Positions 1 to 5,775 are shown, numbered from the stretch's first letter. The stretch: DNA of 7,147 bases from Methanosarcina sp. (GCA_013330315.1 DUIO01000226.1:9592-16738); one strand, 5' to 3'. Notes: generated by a model not told the origin, from the letters alone. Translations and numbers: made by a program.

Positions 1-462
1 GTAAAATGGTTTTTTGAGCATTACAGGTGTATAATGGAAAAGATTGTAGCAGAAAATTCCTAAAGGAACAGCAACAGTAAAAAGAAAGGCATTTTCAAGG
101 ACAGTAAATGAGAAGAGTCCTGCAGGTGGTATTCCCAGTAAAGGAAAATTATATCCGTAAAGTTCAAGAGCAGGGTAAATAGGGAAAAGAGTTCCTATCA
201 CTATCAGGGCTTTTGCGTCCGCACCCCCGAAAATCCTTATTCTGAAAAGCATATAAGCCAGGAAAAAGCTGGAGAAAAATGAGAAGATTAAATGGAAAAG
301 GAAGGGCGTTCCTCCGTTTAAAGCCTCATAAAGTAAGAAGCCTGATAGGGTAAGAAGCATAAGCTTCCATACACGATTCGGAACCCTGCGGGTTCTCAGG
401 TCCAGGTAGGAAGAGTAAAAGAAAAAAGGCAGGGAAATTGCCAATTTCAAAGCTTCTATCAT
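1..462 (-). CDS. A24 family prepilin/preflagellin peptidase, partial (N-terminal 154 codons)
   Basis: This is a polytopic membrane aspartic protease of the A24 family (FlaK/PibD/TadV-like), which cleaves class III signal peptides of archaellins or type IV pilins at the inner membrane face. The frame is open from the ATG at 462 to the window edge, so the C-terminus is missing. Seen directly: a first hydrophobic segment (residues 7-19) followed by YLDLRTRRVPN, where D21 is the expected first catalytic Asp in its usual D-x-R-x-x-x-V-P-N setting. Hydrophobic segments follow at about 36-48, 54-73, 86-94 and 105-140. FGGADAK at 78-84 is the second motif, a G-x-x-D variant with D82 as second catalytic Asp. 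The gene lies 138 bp downstream of hps-rraA on the same strand, with its own candidate TATA box. No pilin or archaellin gene is visible nearby, so the substrate is unknown. The family call is firm; the subfamily is not. Confidence 0.85.
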   Translation of the reverse strand, partial: MIEALKLAISLPFFFYSSYLDLRTRRVPNRVWKLMLLTLSGFLLYEALNGGTPFLFHLIFSFFSSFFLAYMLFRIRIFGGADAKALIVIGTLFPIYPALELYGYNFPLLGIPPAGLFSFTVLENAFLFTVAVPLGIFCYNLFHYTPVMLKKPFY

Positions 463-495
463 ATGTATTGTTCTGCTCTCTTGTTTTCTGTATTT

Positions 496-510
496 CTCCG
501 TTTATAGCCT
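496..510 (-). promoter_or_regulatory. Candidate TATA box of the A24 peptidase gene
   Basis: On the minus strand AAAAGGCTATAAACGG carries a TATAAA core at 506-501, preceded by a purine-rich BRE-like stretch. A start site about 25 nt downstream would fall near 478, leaving a leader of about 16 nt before the ATG at 462. There is no obvious T-rich terminator between hps-rraA and this box, so read-through from upstream is also possible. It is assigned by position and consensus only. Confidence 0.4.
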
Positions 511-600
511 TTTTTTCCTGCTGGTTTTTATTATTTTCCGTATAGCTTTTTTAATTCGATTTACACTTCAGGGCTCAATTGCATATTACTTCTACCTTTC

Positions 601-1881
601 TCAATGTTTTTCCCATTTCTTAAGTTCAAGGATCTCTGAAAGGGTTCCACCCCTCCGAATTTCATCAAAGAGCCTTTTTTCTGTTTTATTAACTTCCTTT
701 GCCCGCCTTGCAAGTTCGTAGGCACGTTCTTTTGGAACAACCACAACCCCGCTTTCATCACCTATTAGATAATCTCCGGGTTTTACAATCTGGCCTCCAC
801 AGGTGATCTCGGCGTTAATTTCCCCAAAGCCTTTCGGGTCTCCTGCATTTGGAACCGTATTACTTGTATAGATCGGAAGCCCGAGGTTTTCAATTTCGTC
901 GATATCCCTTGCAGCTCCTTCTATTACCACGCCTGCAATACCTTTATTCAGGCTGCTCAGGGTTGCAAGACCTCCCCAGCAGGCAATATCCTTGCTTTCA
1001 TTGTAAATTACTATTACATCTCCAGGTTTAGCAATGTCTATGGCTTCGACCGTCTTTGCCCAGTCGCCGGCAAAAGCCTGTACTGTAACTGCCGTACCTA
1101 CCATTTTTCCTCTTACGATAGGATGGATACCTTTCATCGCCCCTTTTCTGTGCATTGCATCCGAAATATTTGAGGTTGAGACCTCCTTAAAGATCTCCCT
1201 TATTTCCTGGTCTACAGTCCCCCTATCTCTTATATCCACAGACCCGGGAGAGTCCACACTCTTCCTTATTTTCTTTGCAGCTTCGGTTACATTGTCAGAA
1301 CGGGTTATGTTTCCTCCGACTATTACAATCCTGGCACCCGCCCTGACCGCCTGAGCCGCGCTTTCTGCATCGAGCCCTCCGGCTACTGCCAGCTGAACAC
1401 TTACTTGTTCTGAGATTTCCATTAAGATGGATACGGGGTCTTTTCCAATCATTTGCTGGTCTATGCCCACGTGAACGTTCACATAGTCTACGCCTAGAGC
1501 TTCGAGTTCCACTGCTCTTTTCACAGGGTCCGGAGCTGAAATCAGGTCTGCCATCAGCCTGACTCCGTATTTATGGGCTGAGCGGAGCGCATCAAGGACT
1601 GTAGAATCGTCAGCACTGCCGAGAACAATAACAACATCCGCACCGGCTTTTGCAGCCATTTCCACTTCCATGGCTCCGGTATCTACGGTTTTCATATCCG
1701 CAAGGATTGTTCTTTCAGGAAAAGCTTTTCTCATGATGCGGATTGCATTCATACCCTCGCTCTTGATCAGGGGAGTCCCTATTTCGATCCAGTCCGCCCC
1801 TCCTGCGACTGCTTCCTTTGCAATCTCTACTGAGCGGTCAAGTTCCAGAAGATCAAGTGCTACCTGAATTATGGGAACGAT
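601..1881 (-). CDS. Bifunctional 3-hexulose-6-phosphate synthase / RraA-like protein, non-canonical start
   Basis: Residue numbers use the ATC at 1881 as codon 1 (426 aa). Residues 1 to about 207 form an HPS/KGPDC-type TIM barrel: VALDLLELD with D10, E33 in [18 protein letters not shown] with D62, K64 and D67, H137 in NVHVG, and the phosphate-binding [11 protein letters not shown] and IVIVGGNI. After a linker (about 208-222), an RraA/HMG-aldolase-like domain runs to the end, with [13 protein letters not shown] (302-314), GAARD (322-326) and [12 protein letters not shown] (374-385). In archaea without the oxidative pentose phosphate pathway, HPS is thought to run towards ribulose 5-phosphate plus formaldehyde. 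The role of the RraA half is uncertain. The barrel homology continues 43 codons upstream of the first ATG (1752), which would lose D10 and E33. Upstream there is no in-frame ATG, GTG or TTG, but an SD GAGGTGAT at 1892-1885 sits 5 nt (counted from GAGGTG) before ATC at 1881. ATT at 1884 is a less likely alternative. Confidence 0.9.
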   Translation of the reverse strand: MVPIIQVALDLLELDRSVEIAKEAVAGGADWIEIGTPLIKSEGMNAIRIMRKAFPERTILADMKTVDTGAMEVEMAAKAGADVVIVLGSADDSTVLDALRSAHKYGVRLMADLISAPDPVKRAVELEALGVDYVNVHVGIDQQMIGKDPVSILMEISEQVSVQLAVAGGLDAESAAQAVRAGARIVIVGGNITRSDNVTEAAKKIRKSVDSPGSVDIRDRGTVDQEIREIFKEVSTSNISDAMHRKGAMKGIHPIVRGKMVGTAVTVQAFAGDWAKTVEAIDIAKPGDVIVIYNESKDIACWGGLATLSSLNKGIAGVVIEGAARDIDEIENLGLPIYTSNTVPNAGDPKGFGEINAEITCGGQIVKPGDYLIGDESGVVVVPKERAYELARRAKEVNKTEKRLFDEIRRGGTLSEILELKKWEKH

Positions 1882-1884
1882 AAT

Positions 1885-1892
1885 ATCACCTC
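1885..1892 (-). promoter_or_regulatory. Strong Shine-Dalgarno site that fixes the hps-rraA start
   Basis: The minus strand reads AGAGGTGATATTATCGTTCCC. GAGGTGAT is close to the full archaeal anti-SD complement GGAGGTGAT. It places initiation at the ATC codon 1881-1879 (then GTT CCC ATA ATT CAG, giving MVPIIQ), just before the first barrel strand. A site of this quality at the exact edge of the homology argues that translation starts here and not at the internal ATG 1752. Confidence 0.65.
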
Positions 1893-1895
1893 TAT

Positions 1896-1942
1896 CGGAA
1901 AACCGAAAAATACGAAAAGCTGAATTTTCTTATCGGTTTTCC
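1896..1942 (-). promoter_or_regulatory. Leader hairpin just upstream of the hps-rraA SD
   Basis: A perfect 9-bp inverted repeat, GGAAAACCG and CGGTTTTCC (plus-strand arms 1897-1905 and about 1934-1942), brackets an inner GAAAA/TTTTC pair. In the minus-strand transcript the 3' arm ends only a few nucleotides before GAGGTGAT, so folding could influence ribosome access. Read on the plus strand the same hairpin is followed by a T-rich run (about 1943-1955), which looks like a terminator, but no plus-strand gene ends here. The function is inferred. Confidence 0.4.
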
Positions 1943-2252
1943 TTTTTTATTTTTTAATTTAGTTAATGTTCAAAATTATTATACTTTTAAATTTTTACTG
2001 GACATTTAAATTTTTATTGGGCATTTATTATCTTTTTGATTCATTTATTAATCCTGCTCATTTGTTGCTATCCATTTTTTAGTATGTGAGTTCTTCATTA
2101 TTTATGTTGTTTTTTATTCTGGTTTTTTCTCGTGGAAATTCCTGTCTTAAAGTTTCGGTTCTACATCCCAAGTGCGGCACTAAACAGTTGTAAATTGTTG
2201 CCACAAAAAATTTTTGACCAGGAAGGACATTTAGTTTTTGGGGATATATTTT

Positions 2253-2732
2253 ATGGAAAGGAGCTTTAAAGCGAACGAGAATGAAAATTCTTCTCAAAAA
2301 TATATTACGGACGCGGAACGCAAACAGCTATTGTCTGCTTTACATTGCCGCCTTTTCTGGGTTGGGCAGCATATCCCGGATTATGTAGAGTTTGAAGGAA
2401 AAAGATACCCTCTTCATAATTATGTATGGGAAATGATTCAGAAAGAGAATCTCACCTCAGGGGAAAAGTCCCGAATAGATAAATGCATCGATATTATTTC
2501 GGCAAAAGAGAAGGAGGACGAAAAATACCTTGAAGAGAAACCTCTTACTGAAGATGAGGCAAAATCCCTGTACCACGAGACTGCAGGTCTTCTGCGTGCA
2601 ATAATGGACCTTAAAGAAATTGAGAGCGGAGCTCTTAAGGAGAGCACAAAACGCTTTCAGGAGCAGTTTATCAGCCAGAGGGTCAGGGATGCCAAGCTGT
2701 GGCTTGAATTCATTAAGAACGTATCAAAGTAA
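2253..2732 (+). CDS. DUF5788-like protein of unknown function
   Basis: A 159-aa soluble, mainly helical, charged protein with no signal peptide or membrane segment. I recognise it by recall as resembling the DUF5788 family of haloarchaea and Methanosarcinales. The family-like blocks are AERKQLLSAL (residues 23-32), the HIPDYVEFEGKRYPLHNYVWE segment (about 39-59), a glutamate/lysine-rich helix (about 76-98), LTEDEAKSLY followed by LLRAIMDLKEIE, and a C-terminal RDAKLWLEFIKNV. No catalytic motif or metal site is evident. ATG 2253 is preferred; a TTG at 2238 in the same frame is possible but less well placed. GGGGAT lies about 9 nt before the ATG. It precedes pyrB by 102 bp on the same strand with a hairpin in between, so co-transcription is uncertain. 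The start of a likely paralogue lies at 7068. The gene is real; its role is unknown. Confidence 0.8.
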   Translation: MERSFKANENENSSQKYITDAERKQLLSALHCRLFWVGQHIPDYVEFEGKRYPLHNYVWEMIQKENLTSGEKSRIDKCIDIISAKEKEDEKYLEEKPLTEDEAKSLYHETAGLLRAIMDLKEIESGALKESTKRFQEQFISQRVRDAKLWLEFIKNVSK

Positions 2733-2763
2733 AACCGCACATTTGAGGTGCGGATCAGGTTTT
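2731..2763 (+). terminator. Hairpin after the DUF5788-like gene (possible terminator or processing site)
   Basis: CCGCAC (2735-2740) and GTGCGG (2748-2753) form a perfect 6-bp GC-rich stem with a 7-nt loop, flanked by AAAACC/GGTTTT that could extend it after an internal loop. It overlaps the TAA stop at 2730-2732. The only T-run is TTTT at 2760-2763, so termination would be weak; an RNA-processing or stabilising role between this gene and pyrB is equally possible. Confidence 0.4.
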
Positions 2764-2800
2764 ACTGCTGCAGTATTGACTTGGAAAATTTCGGAGCAAA

Positions 2801-2810
2801 GGTTATATCT
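2801..2810 (+). promoter_or_regulatory. Candidate TATA box of pyrBI
   Basis: GCAAAGGTTATATCTC holds a TTATAT core at 2803-2808 with a purine-rich BRE-like flank. The core lies about 30 bp before the pyrB ATG, which would give a leaderless or very short-leader mRNA. That agrees with the absence of an SD in front of pyrB. It is a consensus and position call only. Confidence 0.4.
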
Positions 2811-2834
2811 CTGGTCATCATTTATGAAAAATGG

Positions 2835-3761
2835 ATGTTATTCAAGAACCGGCACGTCATCTCAATGAAAGATTTTTCGCGGGAAGAGATCAATTATGTT
2901 CTGGATACCGCAGAAAAACTTGAACCTGTAGCCCGGGGCGAGGAAAGGTCCAGGCTGCTGGATGGAAAAATTGTTTCTCTACTTTTTTTTGAACCAAGTA
3001 CAAGGACAAGGCTATCTTTTGAGGTTGCTACAGAGAGACTCGGAGGTCAGGTCCTTAATCTGGGATCAGTTGAGGCAAGCTCTGTTATGAAAGGGGAAAA
3101 CCTTGCTGATACTATCCGTGTGATCAGTAAATATGCTGACCTTATTGTGCTACGTCACCCCCTCGACGGATCAGCACGGATGGCTGCGGAGTTTGCAAGC
3201 GTCCCTGTTATTAATGGAGGAGATGGCTCTGTCCACCACCCTACCCAGACTTTTCTTGACCTTTATACAATCCGCAGAGAAAGCCACCTTGAAGGCTTGA
3301 AAATTGCCATGGCAGGAGACCTGAAATATGGGAGGACTGTCCACTCCCTCTGCCATGCGCTGTCTCTTTACGGAGCAGAAATGACATTCGTTTCCCCTCC
3401 AGAACTCAGGATGCCCCCTGAGATTGTCCGGGATCTTCAGAAGAAAAAAATTCGCGTAAAGGAAACGGACTCTCTTGAAGAAATTATAGGTGATGTAGAA
3501 GTTCTCTACATGACAAGGGTGCAGAGAGAGCGTTTTCCCGATCCTGAAGAATATGAGAAGGTTAAAAATAGGCTTAAGGTTACTGGTGAGCTTTTAAAAT
3601 CCGCAGATCCGGGGCTTAAAATCCTTCATCCTCTTCCGAGAGTTAACGAGATTTCTCCTGAAGTGGATTCTACTCCTCACGCACGCTATTTCGAGCAAGC
3701 TTTCTATGGGGTCCCAACCAGGATGGCTCTGCTTGCTCTGGCAATGGGGGTGATTGAGTGA
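2835..3761 (+). CDS. pyrB: Aspartate carbamoyltransferase catalytic subunit
   Basis: PyrB condenses carbamoyl phosphate and L-aspartate to N-carbamoyl-L-aspartate, the committed step of pyrimidine synthesis, in the cytoplasm. The 308-aa product has the usual length. Visible motifs: FFEPSTRTRLSFE with S55-T56-R57-T58-R59 (carbamoyl phosphate site), SSVMKGENLADT with K86, R107-H-P, HHPTQTFLDLYTI (134-146) with H134/H135 and Q138, GDLKYGRTVHSL with R167, and HPLPRVNEI (265-273) of the Asp domain. All expected active-site residues are present. ATG 2835 is chosen because family homology (FKNRHVISMKDFSREE) begins right after it. The frame stays open to 2748 but that extension starts with GTG inside a hairpin and is not protein-like. 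The stop overlaps the pyrI start (GTGA), so PyrB and PyrI are translationally coupled and form the c6r6-type holoenzyme. Confidence 0.97.
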   Translation: MLFKNRHVISMKDFSREEINYVLDTAEKLEPVARGEERSRLLDGKIVSLLFFEPSTRTRLSFEVATERLGGQVLNLGSVEASSVMKGENLADTIRVISKYADLIVLRHPLDGSARMAAEFASVPVINGGDGSVHHPTQTFLDLYTIRRESHLEGLKIAMAGDLKYGRTVHSLCHALSLYGAEMTFVSPPELRMPPEIVRDLQKKKIRVKETDSLEEIIGDVEVLYMTRVQRERFPDPEEYEKVKNRLKVTGELLKSADPGLKILHPLPRVNEISPEVDSTPHARYFEQAFYGVPTRMALLALAMGVIE

Positions 3762-4228
3762 AAGAAAAAAGGGATTTGAAAATCCAGGCAATTGAGAACG
3801 GGACTGTTATCGATCATATAAAAGCCGGACAGGCTCTGAATGTCCTGCGCATCCTGGGAATTTCCAGCGCTTTTCGTGCAACTACAAGTTTTGTGATGAA
3901 CGCTCCCGGAGCTCGAGGCAAAAAAGATGTTGTTAAGATCGAAGGCAAGGAACTCAGTGTAGAAGAGCTTAACAGAATAGCCCTTATTTCCCCTAAAGCT
4001 ACAATCAACATCATAAGGGATTTTGAAGTAGTTCAGAAAAATAATGTAGTGCTCCCGTCTTATGTGGAAGGAGTTGTTCGCTGTACTAACTCAAATTGTA
4101 TTTCAAACAGCAGTGAACCTATAAAATCCAAGTTTTCAGTGCTGCAGTCCGAAGAAGAGGGGGTTTCTCTCCACTGCCTGTATTGCGAGCATGTGATCTC
4201 TGAAGAGATTGCAGAAAATTTACGATAA
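3758..4228 (+). CDS. pyrI: Aspartate carbamoyltransferase regulatory subunit
   Basis: PyrI binds nucleotide effectors (CTP, UTP, ATP) and bridges PyrB trimers in the allosteric ATCase holoenzyme. The 156-aa product has family length. The N-terminal allosteric domain (about 8-100) contains IENGTVIDHIKAGQALNVL, with D19, H20 and K22 in the nucleotide-site region, and NAPGARGKKDVVKIEGKEL. The C-terminal zinc domain has four cysteines, C109 and C114 (CTNSNC) and C140 and C143 (CLYC), the standard spacing. The start is GTG 3758, overlapping the pyrB stop by 4 bp. An SD-like GGGGGTGAT at 3746-3754 inside the end of pyrB supports this start and coupled translation. A strong hairpin follows the stop. 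All zinc ligands are present and nothing looks damaged. Confidence 0.97.
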   Translation: MKEKRDLKIQAIENGTVIDHIKAGQALNVLRILGISSAFRATTSFVMNAPGARGKKDVVKIEGKELSVEELNRIALISPKATINIIRDFEVVQKNNVVLPSYVEGVVRCTNSNCISNSSEPIKSKFSVLQSEEEGVSLHCLYCEHVISEEIAENLR

Positions 4229-4235
4229 ACAAAGT

Positions 4236-4298
4236 CAGAATGCCCGTCACCTCAGTGGCGGGCTGAATACTGTCAACTTCCATAACTACTTTTTTAAT
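4236..4298 (+). terminator. Terminator of the pyrBI operon
   Basis: GCCCGTCAC (4242-4250), loop CTCA, and GTGGCGGGC (4255-4263) form a 9-bp stem with one G-T wobble. TCAG and CTGA just outside could extend it beyond a small bulge. A T-rich stretch CTTTTTTAATTT follows about 25 nt later (4289-4299). It lies 13 nt after the pyrI stop codon, and the next plus-strand sequence is not a functional gene. Confidence 0.7.
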
Positions 4299-4334
4299 TT
4301 ATCATTAACTTATATCTGCGGACAAAATTGATAT

Positions 4335-4405
4335 CATTTTTAATGTAATATTATTTTTAATGTAATATTCTTTTTTAATGTAATATTCTTTTTTAATGTT
4401 AAAAG
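4335..4405 (+). repeat. Four tandem copies of a 17-18 bp AT-rich unit
   Basis: Units lie at 4335-4352, 4353-4369, 4370-4387 and 4388-4405. The consensus is close to CTTTTTAATGTAATATT; the first three are nearly identical and the fourth diverges after TAATGT. There are no spacers, so this is a simple tandem array and not CRISPR. It sits between the pyrI terminator and the tnpB remnant. Slippage expansion is the simplest explanation. Confidence 0.75.
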
Positions 4406-4412
4406 TCTGTAA

Positions 4413-4655
4413 CTACATGGGCTGAAGCCTGCAAAAAACCAAGGAACACTAATAAATAAGCACATCTGTGGCTGCCGGCTTGTCTATAATTGGGCTTTGG
4501 AACAGAAAATTAAAACTTATGAACAGCCTGGGAAATCTATTAATCATACGGGCCTGGATAAGCTTCTTCCTGCACTGAAAACTGAGAAATCTTTCCTGAA
4601 AGAAGCTAATTCTCAGTCACTTCAGGGTATTTTCGGTTTAAGGAATTCCAGTTAA
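4413..4655 (+). pseudogene. tnpB: Eroded 5' end of an IS200/IS605-type tnpB (transposase-associated nuclease)
   Basis: One open frame reads KNQGTLINKH (from 4434) followed by CRLVYNWALEQKIKTYE, GLDKLLPALKTEKSFLKEANSQSLQ and then a stop at 4653-4655. This matches the N-terminal region of TnpB/OrfB proteins, whose typical features are a CRFVYNWAL segment and an NSQSLQ segment. Only about 80 of roughly 370-400 codons remain. The usual N-terminal start and first strand are missing or degraded, and the RuvC-like nuclease motifs and zinc finger are absent, so it cannot be active. After SLQ the reading frame no longer looks like TnpB. It lies between two short tandem repeats (4335-4405 and 4654-4686), and no tnpA or intact element ends are seen. 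It is recognised by recall of the family. Confidence 0.75.
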
Positions 4656-4686
4656 CTTCATTTTAACTTCATTTTAACTTCATTTT
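4654..4686 (+). repeat. Three perfect tandem copies of an 11-bp unit
   Basis: AACTTCATTTT occurs at 4654-4664, 4665-4675 and 4676-4686 without mismatch. The array begins within the last codon of the tnpB remnant frame, exactly where TnpB similarity has ended. Perfect identity suggests recent slippage. Confidence 0.85.
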
Positions 4687-4741
4687 TAAGATTTTCATAA
4701 GAAAAGCACATTATTTAGGAATATCGCTCATAAAATATATT

Positions 4742-4791
4742 AAAAATTGGTGTAACCGGAAGGAAAATCCGGATCCGGTTAATAGTTTTTT
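4742..4791. terminator. Bidirectional terminator-like hairpin
   Basis: TAACCGGA (4753-4760) and TCCGGTTA (4774-4781) form a perfect 8-bp stem with a 13-nt loop that holds a further GGA/TCC pair. On the plus strand TTTTTT follows at 4786-4791; on the minus strand the sequence continues ACACCAATTTTTAATA. It could therefore end transcription from both sides, in particular that of the interrupted secreted-protein gene at 4894-5352. Confidence 0.5.
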
Positions 4792-4810
4792 ATTTCGCTT
4801 CTGTCCTGAA

Positions 4811-4832
4811 ACCCCCGAAAAACCGGTGGGGG
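4811..4832 (-). terminator. GC-rich hairpin downstream of the interrupted GYWKNHP gene
   Basis: CCCCC (4812-4816) and GGGGG (4828-4832) enclose an 11-nt loop containing ACCGGT. In the minus-strand transcript it lies about 60 nt after the stop at 4894 and is followed by only a short TTT, with the 4742-4791 hairpin beyond it. The two may act as a tandem terminator. It is the only such G/C-run hairpin in an AT-rich spacer. Confidence 0.4.
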
Positions 4833-4893
4833 AGTATAATGTTATTGTGTATTTATATGCCCGATTGCAGGTTTATAACTTCATCAGTCTGTT

Positions 4894-5352
4894 TCAGAGC
4901 AGACCATTGTTGTAAGCATCAAGTTTCTTATACAGGTCTTTTCCTGATGGGATTGAGCATTTTGCAAAGTAGGTACTGTCCTGCCATGCTGCACTGCTCG
5001 CCTTTACGCCTGTAGAGGAGTATTTATCCATCCACTGGTCTGCATCTGCAATTGTAGTCTTTATCTGGCATGAAGGGCATTTGGCAGCTACATCCAGTTT
5101 GGCTGCTACAAGTGCGTCGAACATTGTATAAGTTTTGTCTCCCTTCACAGTCATCTGCATAATTTCTATTGCGTGTGCCCTGGTATACACAGTGTTGCCG
5201 ATTGTAATACGTTCTACGGGCCATGCTTGCGGATGATTTTTCCATTAGCCAGTGCTTTTACATTCGTTAGTTCCGCAGTCACAGGCGGCTGCAACCCCAT
5301 TCAACGCAATTAGACAAATTGTCAGTAATAGGATTCTGGTCAAATACCTCAT
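4894..5352 (-). pseudogene. Secreted GYWKNHP-domain protein interrupted by one in-frame TAA
   Basis: One frame of 153 codons runs from ATG 5352 to TGA 4894 with a single internal stop, TAA at 5247-5245 (codon 36). Residues 1-23 are a signal peptide (MRYLTRILLLTICLIALNGV, then AAA before C24). The mature part begins CDCGTNEC, then STG-stop-WKNHPQAWP. The intact relative at 5910-6716 reads LTQGYWKNHPDAW here, so the stop replaces Tyr by one base (TAT or TAC to TAA). Downstream, 116 codons stay open and keep family features: ITIGNTVYT, VKGDKTYTMFDALVAAKLDVAAKCPSC, a helix ending in DQWMDKY, and a terminal LDAYNNGLL. Extra cysteines are C92, C95 and C132. The frame is otherwise undamaged, so inactivation is recent, or the stop is bypassed or a sequence error. 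The function of the domain is unknown; it is probably extracellular. Confidence 0.8.
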
Positions 5353-5427
5353 GTTTTAGGCATCAGGAGGCCGCTTTTTGAAGCCGCAAAAATAAACTAG
5401 TGTTAATTGGTTAGAAATTCCTTTTAT

Positions 5428-5436
5428 CTTTTATAT
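5428..5436 (-). promoter_or_regulatory. TATA box of the interrupted GYWKNHP gene
   Basis: The minus strand reads GCAAATATAAAAGATAAAAG, a near-consensus archaeal TATA box (ATATAAAAG at 5436-5428) with an A-rich BRE-like flank. A start site about 25 nt downstream would fall near 5405, giving a leader of about 50 nt before ATG 5352. No SD is visible before that ATG. Confidence 0.5.
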
Positions 5437-5549
5437 TTGCCAATAAAAAAAATTCTGAAAACTGAATTTAAGTAAAAAAATGCATATAGAAATCTCGAGT
5501 GCAATACGGCAATTCTGAGGATTTGCTGATTTTATAGCTTTGGCTTCCC

Positions 5550-5573
5550 ATAGTATAAACGGCAGTATACTAT
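5550..5573. repeat. Perfect 8-bp inverted repeat, operator-like dyad
   Basis: ATAGTATA (5550-5557) and TATACTAT (5566-5573) are exact reverse complements separated by 8 bp, so the half-site centres are 16 bp apart, about 1.5 helical turns. It lies about 200 bp upstream of the start of the interrupted secreted-protein gene. It could be a regulator site or a short hairpin. No regulator gene is nearby. Confidence 0.4.
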
Positions 5574-5721
5574 CCAAATTACAAATCTTTTCAGTTATAC
5601 TCGGATAAAAACGGAAATTGAAGAAATTGAGAAAATAATGTGAGTTAGAATCTGTGAGTTGGGAGCATAGAATTAGATTATGACAGGGATTGGAATTATA
5701 ACTGAAAGGAGAATGATATGT

Positions 5722-5759
5722 TACTTAGTCGATTTTCTGTCACTTAGTCGATTTTCTGT
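5722..5759 (+). repeat. Tandem duplication of a 19-bp unit
   Basis: Two adjacent copies of YACTTAGTCGATTTTCTGT occupy 5722-5740 and 5741-5759 and differ only in the first base. The duplication is not a multiple of three. It falls inside the SD-preceded mini-frame starting at 5718. Confidence 0.85.
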
Positions 5760-5775
5760 TACGGGAAAAAATACT

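Larger units (their letters stand above)
1882..2252. other. AT-rich divergent intergenic region between hps-rraA and the DUF5788-like gene
   Basis: This 371-bp spacer must hold the promoters of both divergent genes. It contains the leader hairpin and SD described separately, and an imperfect 20-bp direct repeat (1984-2003 and 2004-2022, cores TTTAAATTTTTACTGG and TTTAAATTTTTATTGG). It also has a small perfect palindrome AGTGCGGCACT at 2171-2181. Many TATA-like strings occur, so no single promoter can be singled out. A minus-strand frame at 2079-2297 overlaps the DUF5788-like start and shows no protein-like features. Confidence 0.5.
4229..4893. other. Gene-poor region after pyrI
   Basis: These 665 bp hold no intact gene. 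From left to right they contain the pyrBI terminator, the 17-18 bp tandem array, the tnpB remnant, the 11-bp tandem array, the bidirectional hairpin and the G/C-run hairpin, each listed separately. The stretch 4833-4893 shows nothing recognisable. Confidence 0.6.

Noticed and set aside
561..761. A minus-strand 66-codon frame over the 3' end of hps-rraA
   Set aside because: It is out of frame with a conserved domain and is a shadow of the RraA coding sequence.
601..1752. hps-rraA called from the internal ATG at 1752
   Set aside because: This would remove the first barrel strand with D10 and E33, although clear homology and a strong SD lie upstream. The true frame begins near 1881.
2079..2297. 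A minus-strand 72-codon frame between hps-rraA and the DUF5788-like gene
   Set aside because: It overlaps the start of a well-supported gene on the other strand, has no SD or recognisable features, and lies in low-complexity AT-rich DNA.
4335..4405. A CRISPR array
   Set aside because: The units are directly adjacent with no spacers, are only 17-18 bp and are almost pure A/T, and no cas gene is nearby.
5024..5245. A separate 73-codon gene beginning just after the TAA of the interrupted gene
   Set aside because: It lies in a different frame from the family-like sequence, which continues straight through the TAA. It is a shadow frame.
5245..5247. Reading the TAA in the GYWKNHP gene as a pyrrolysine codon
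   Set aside because: Pyrrolysine uses TAG. No known genetic code variant in Methanosarcina reads TAA as sense.
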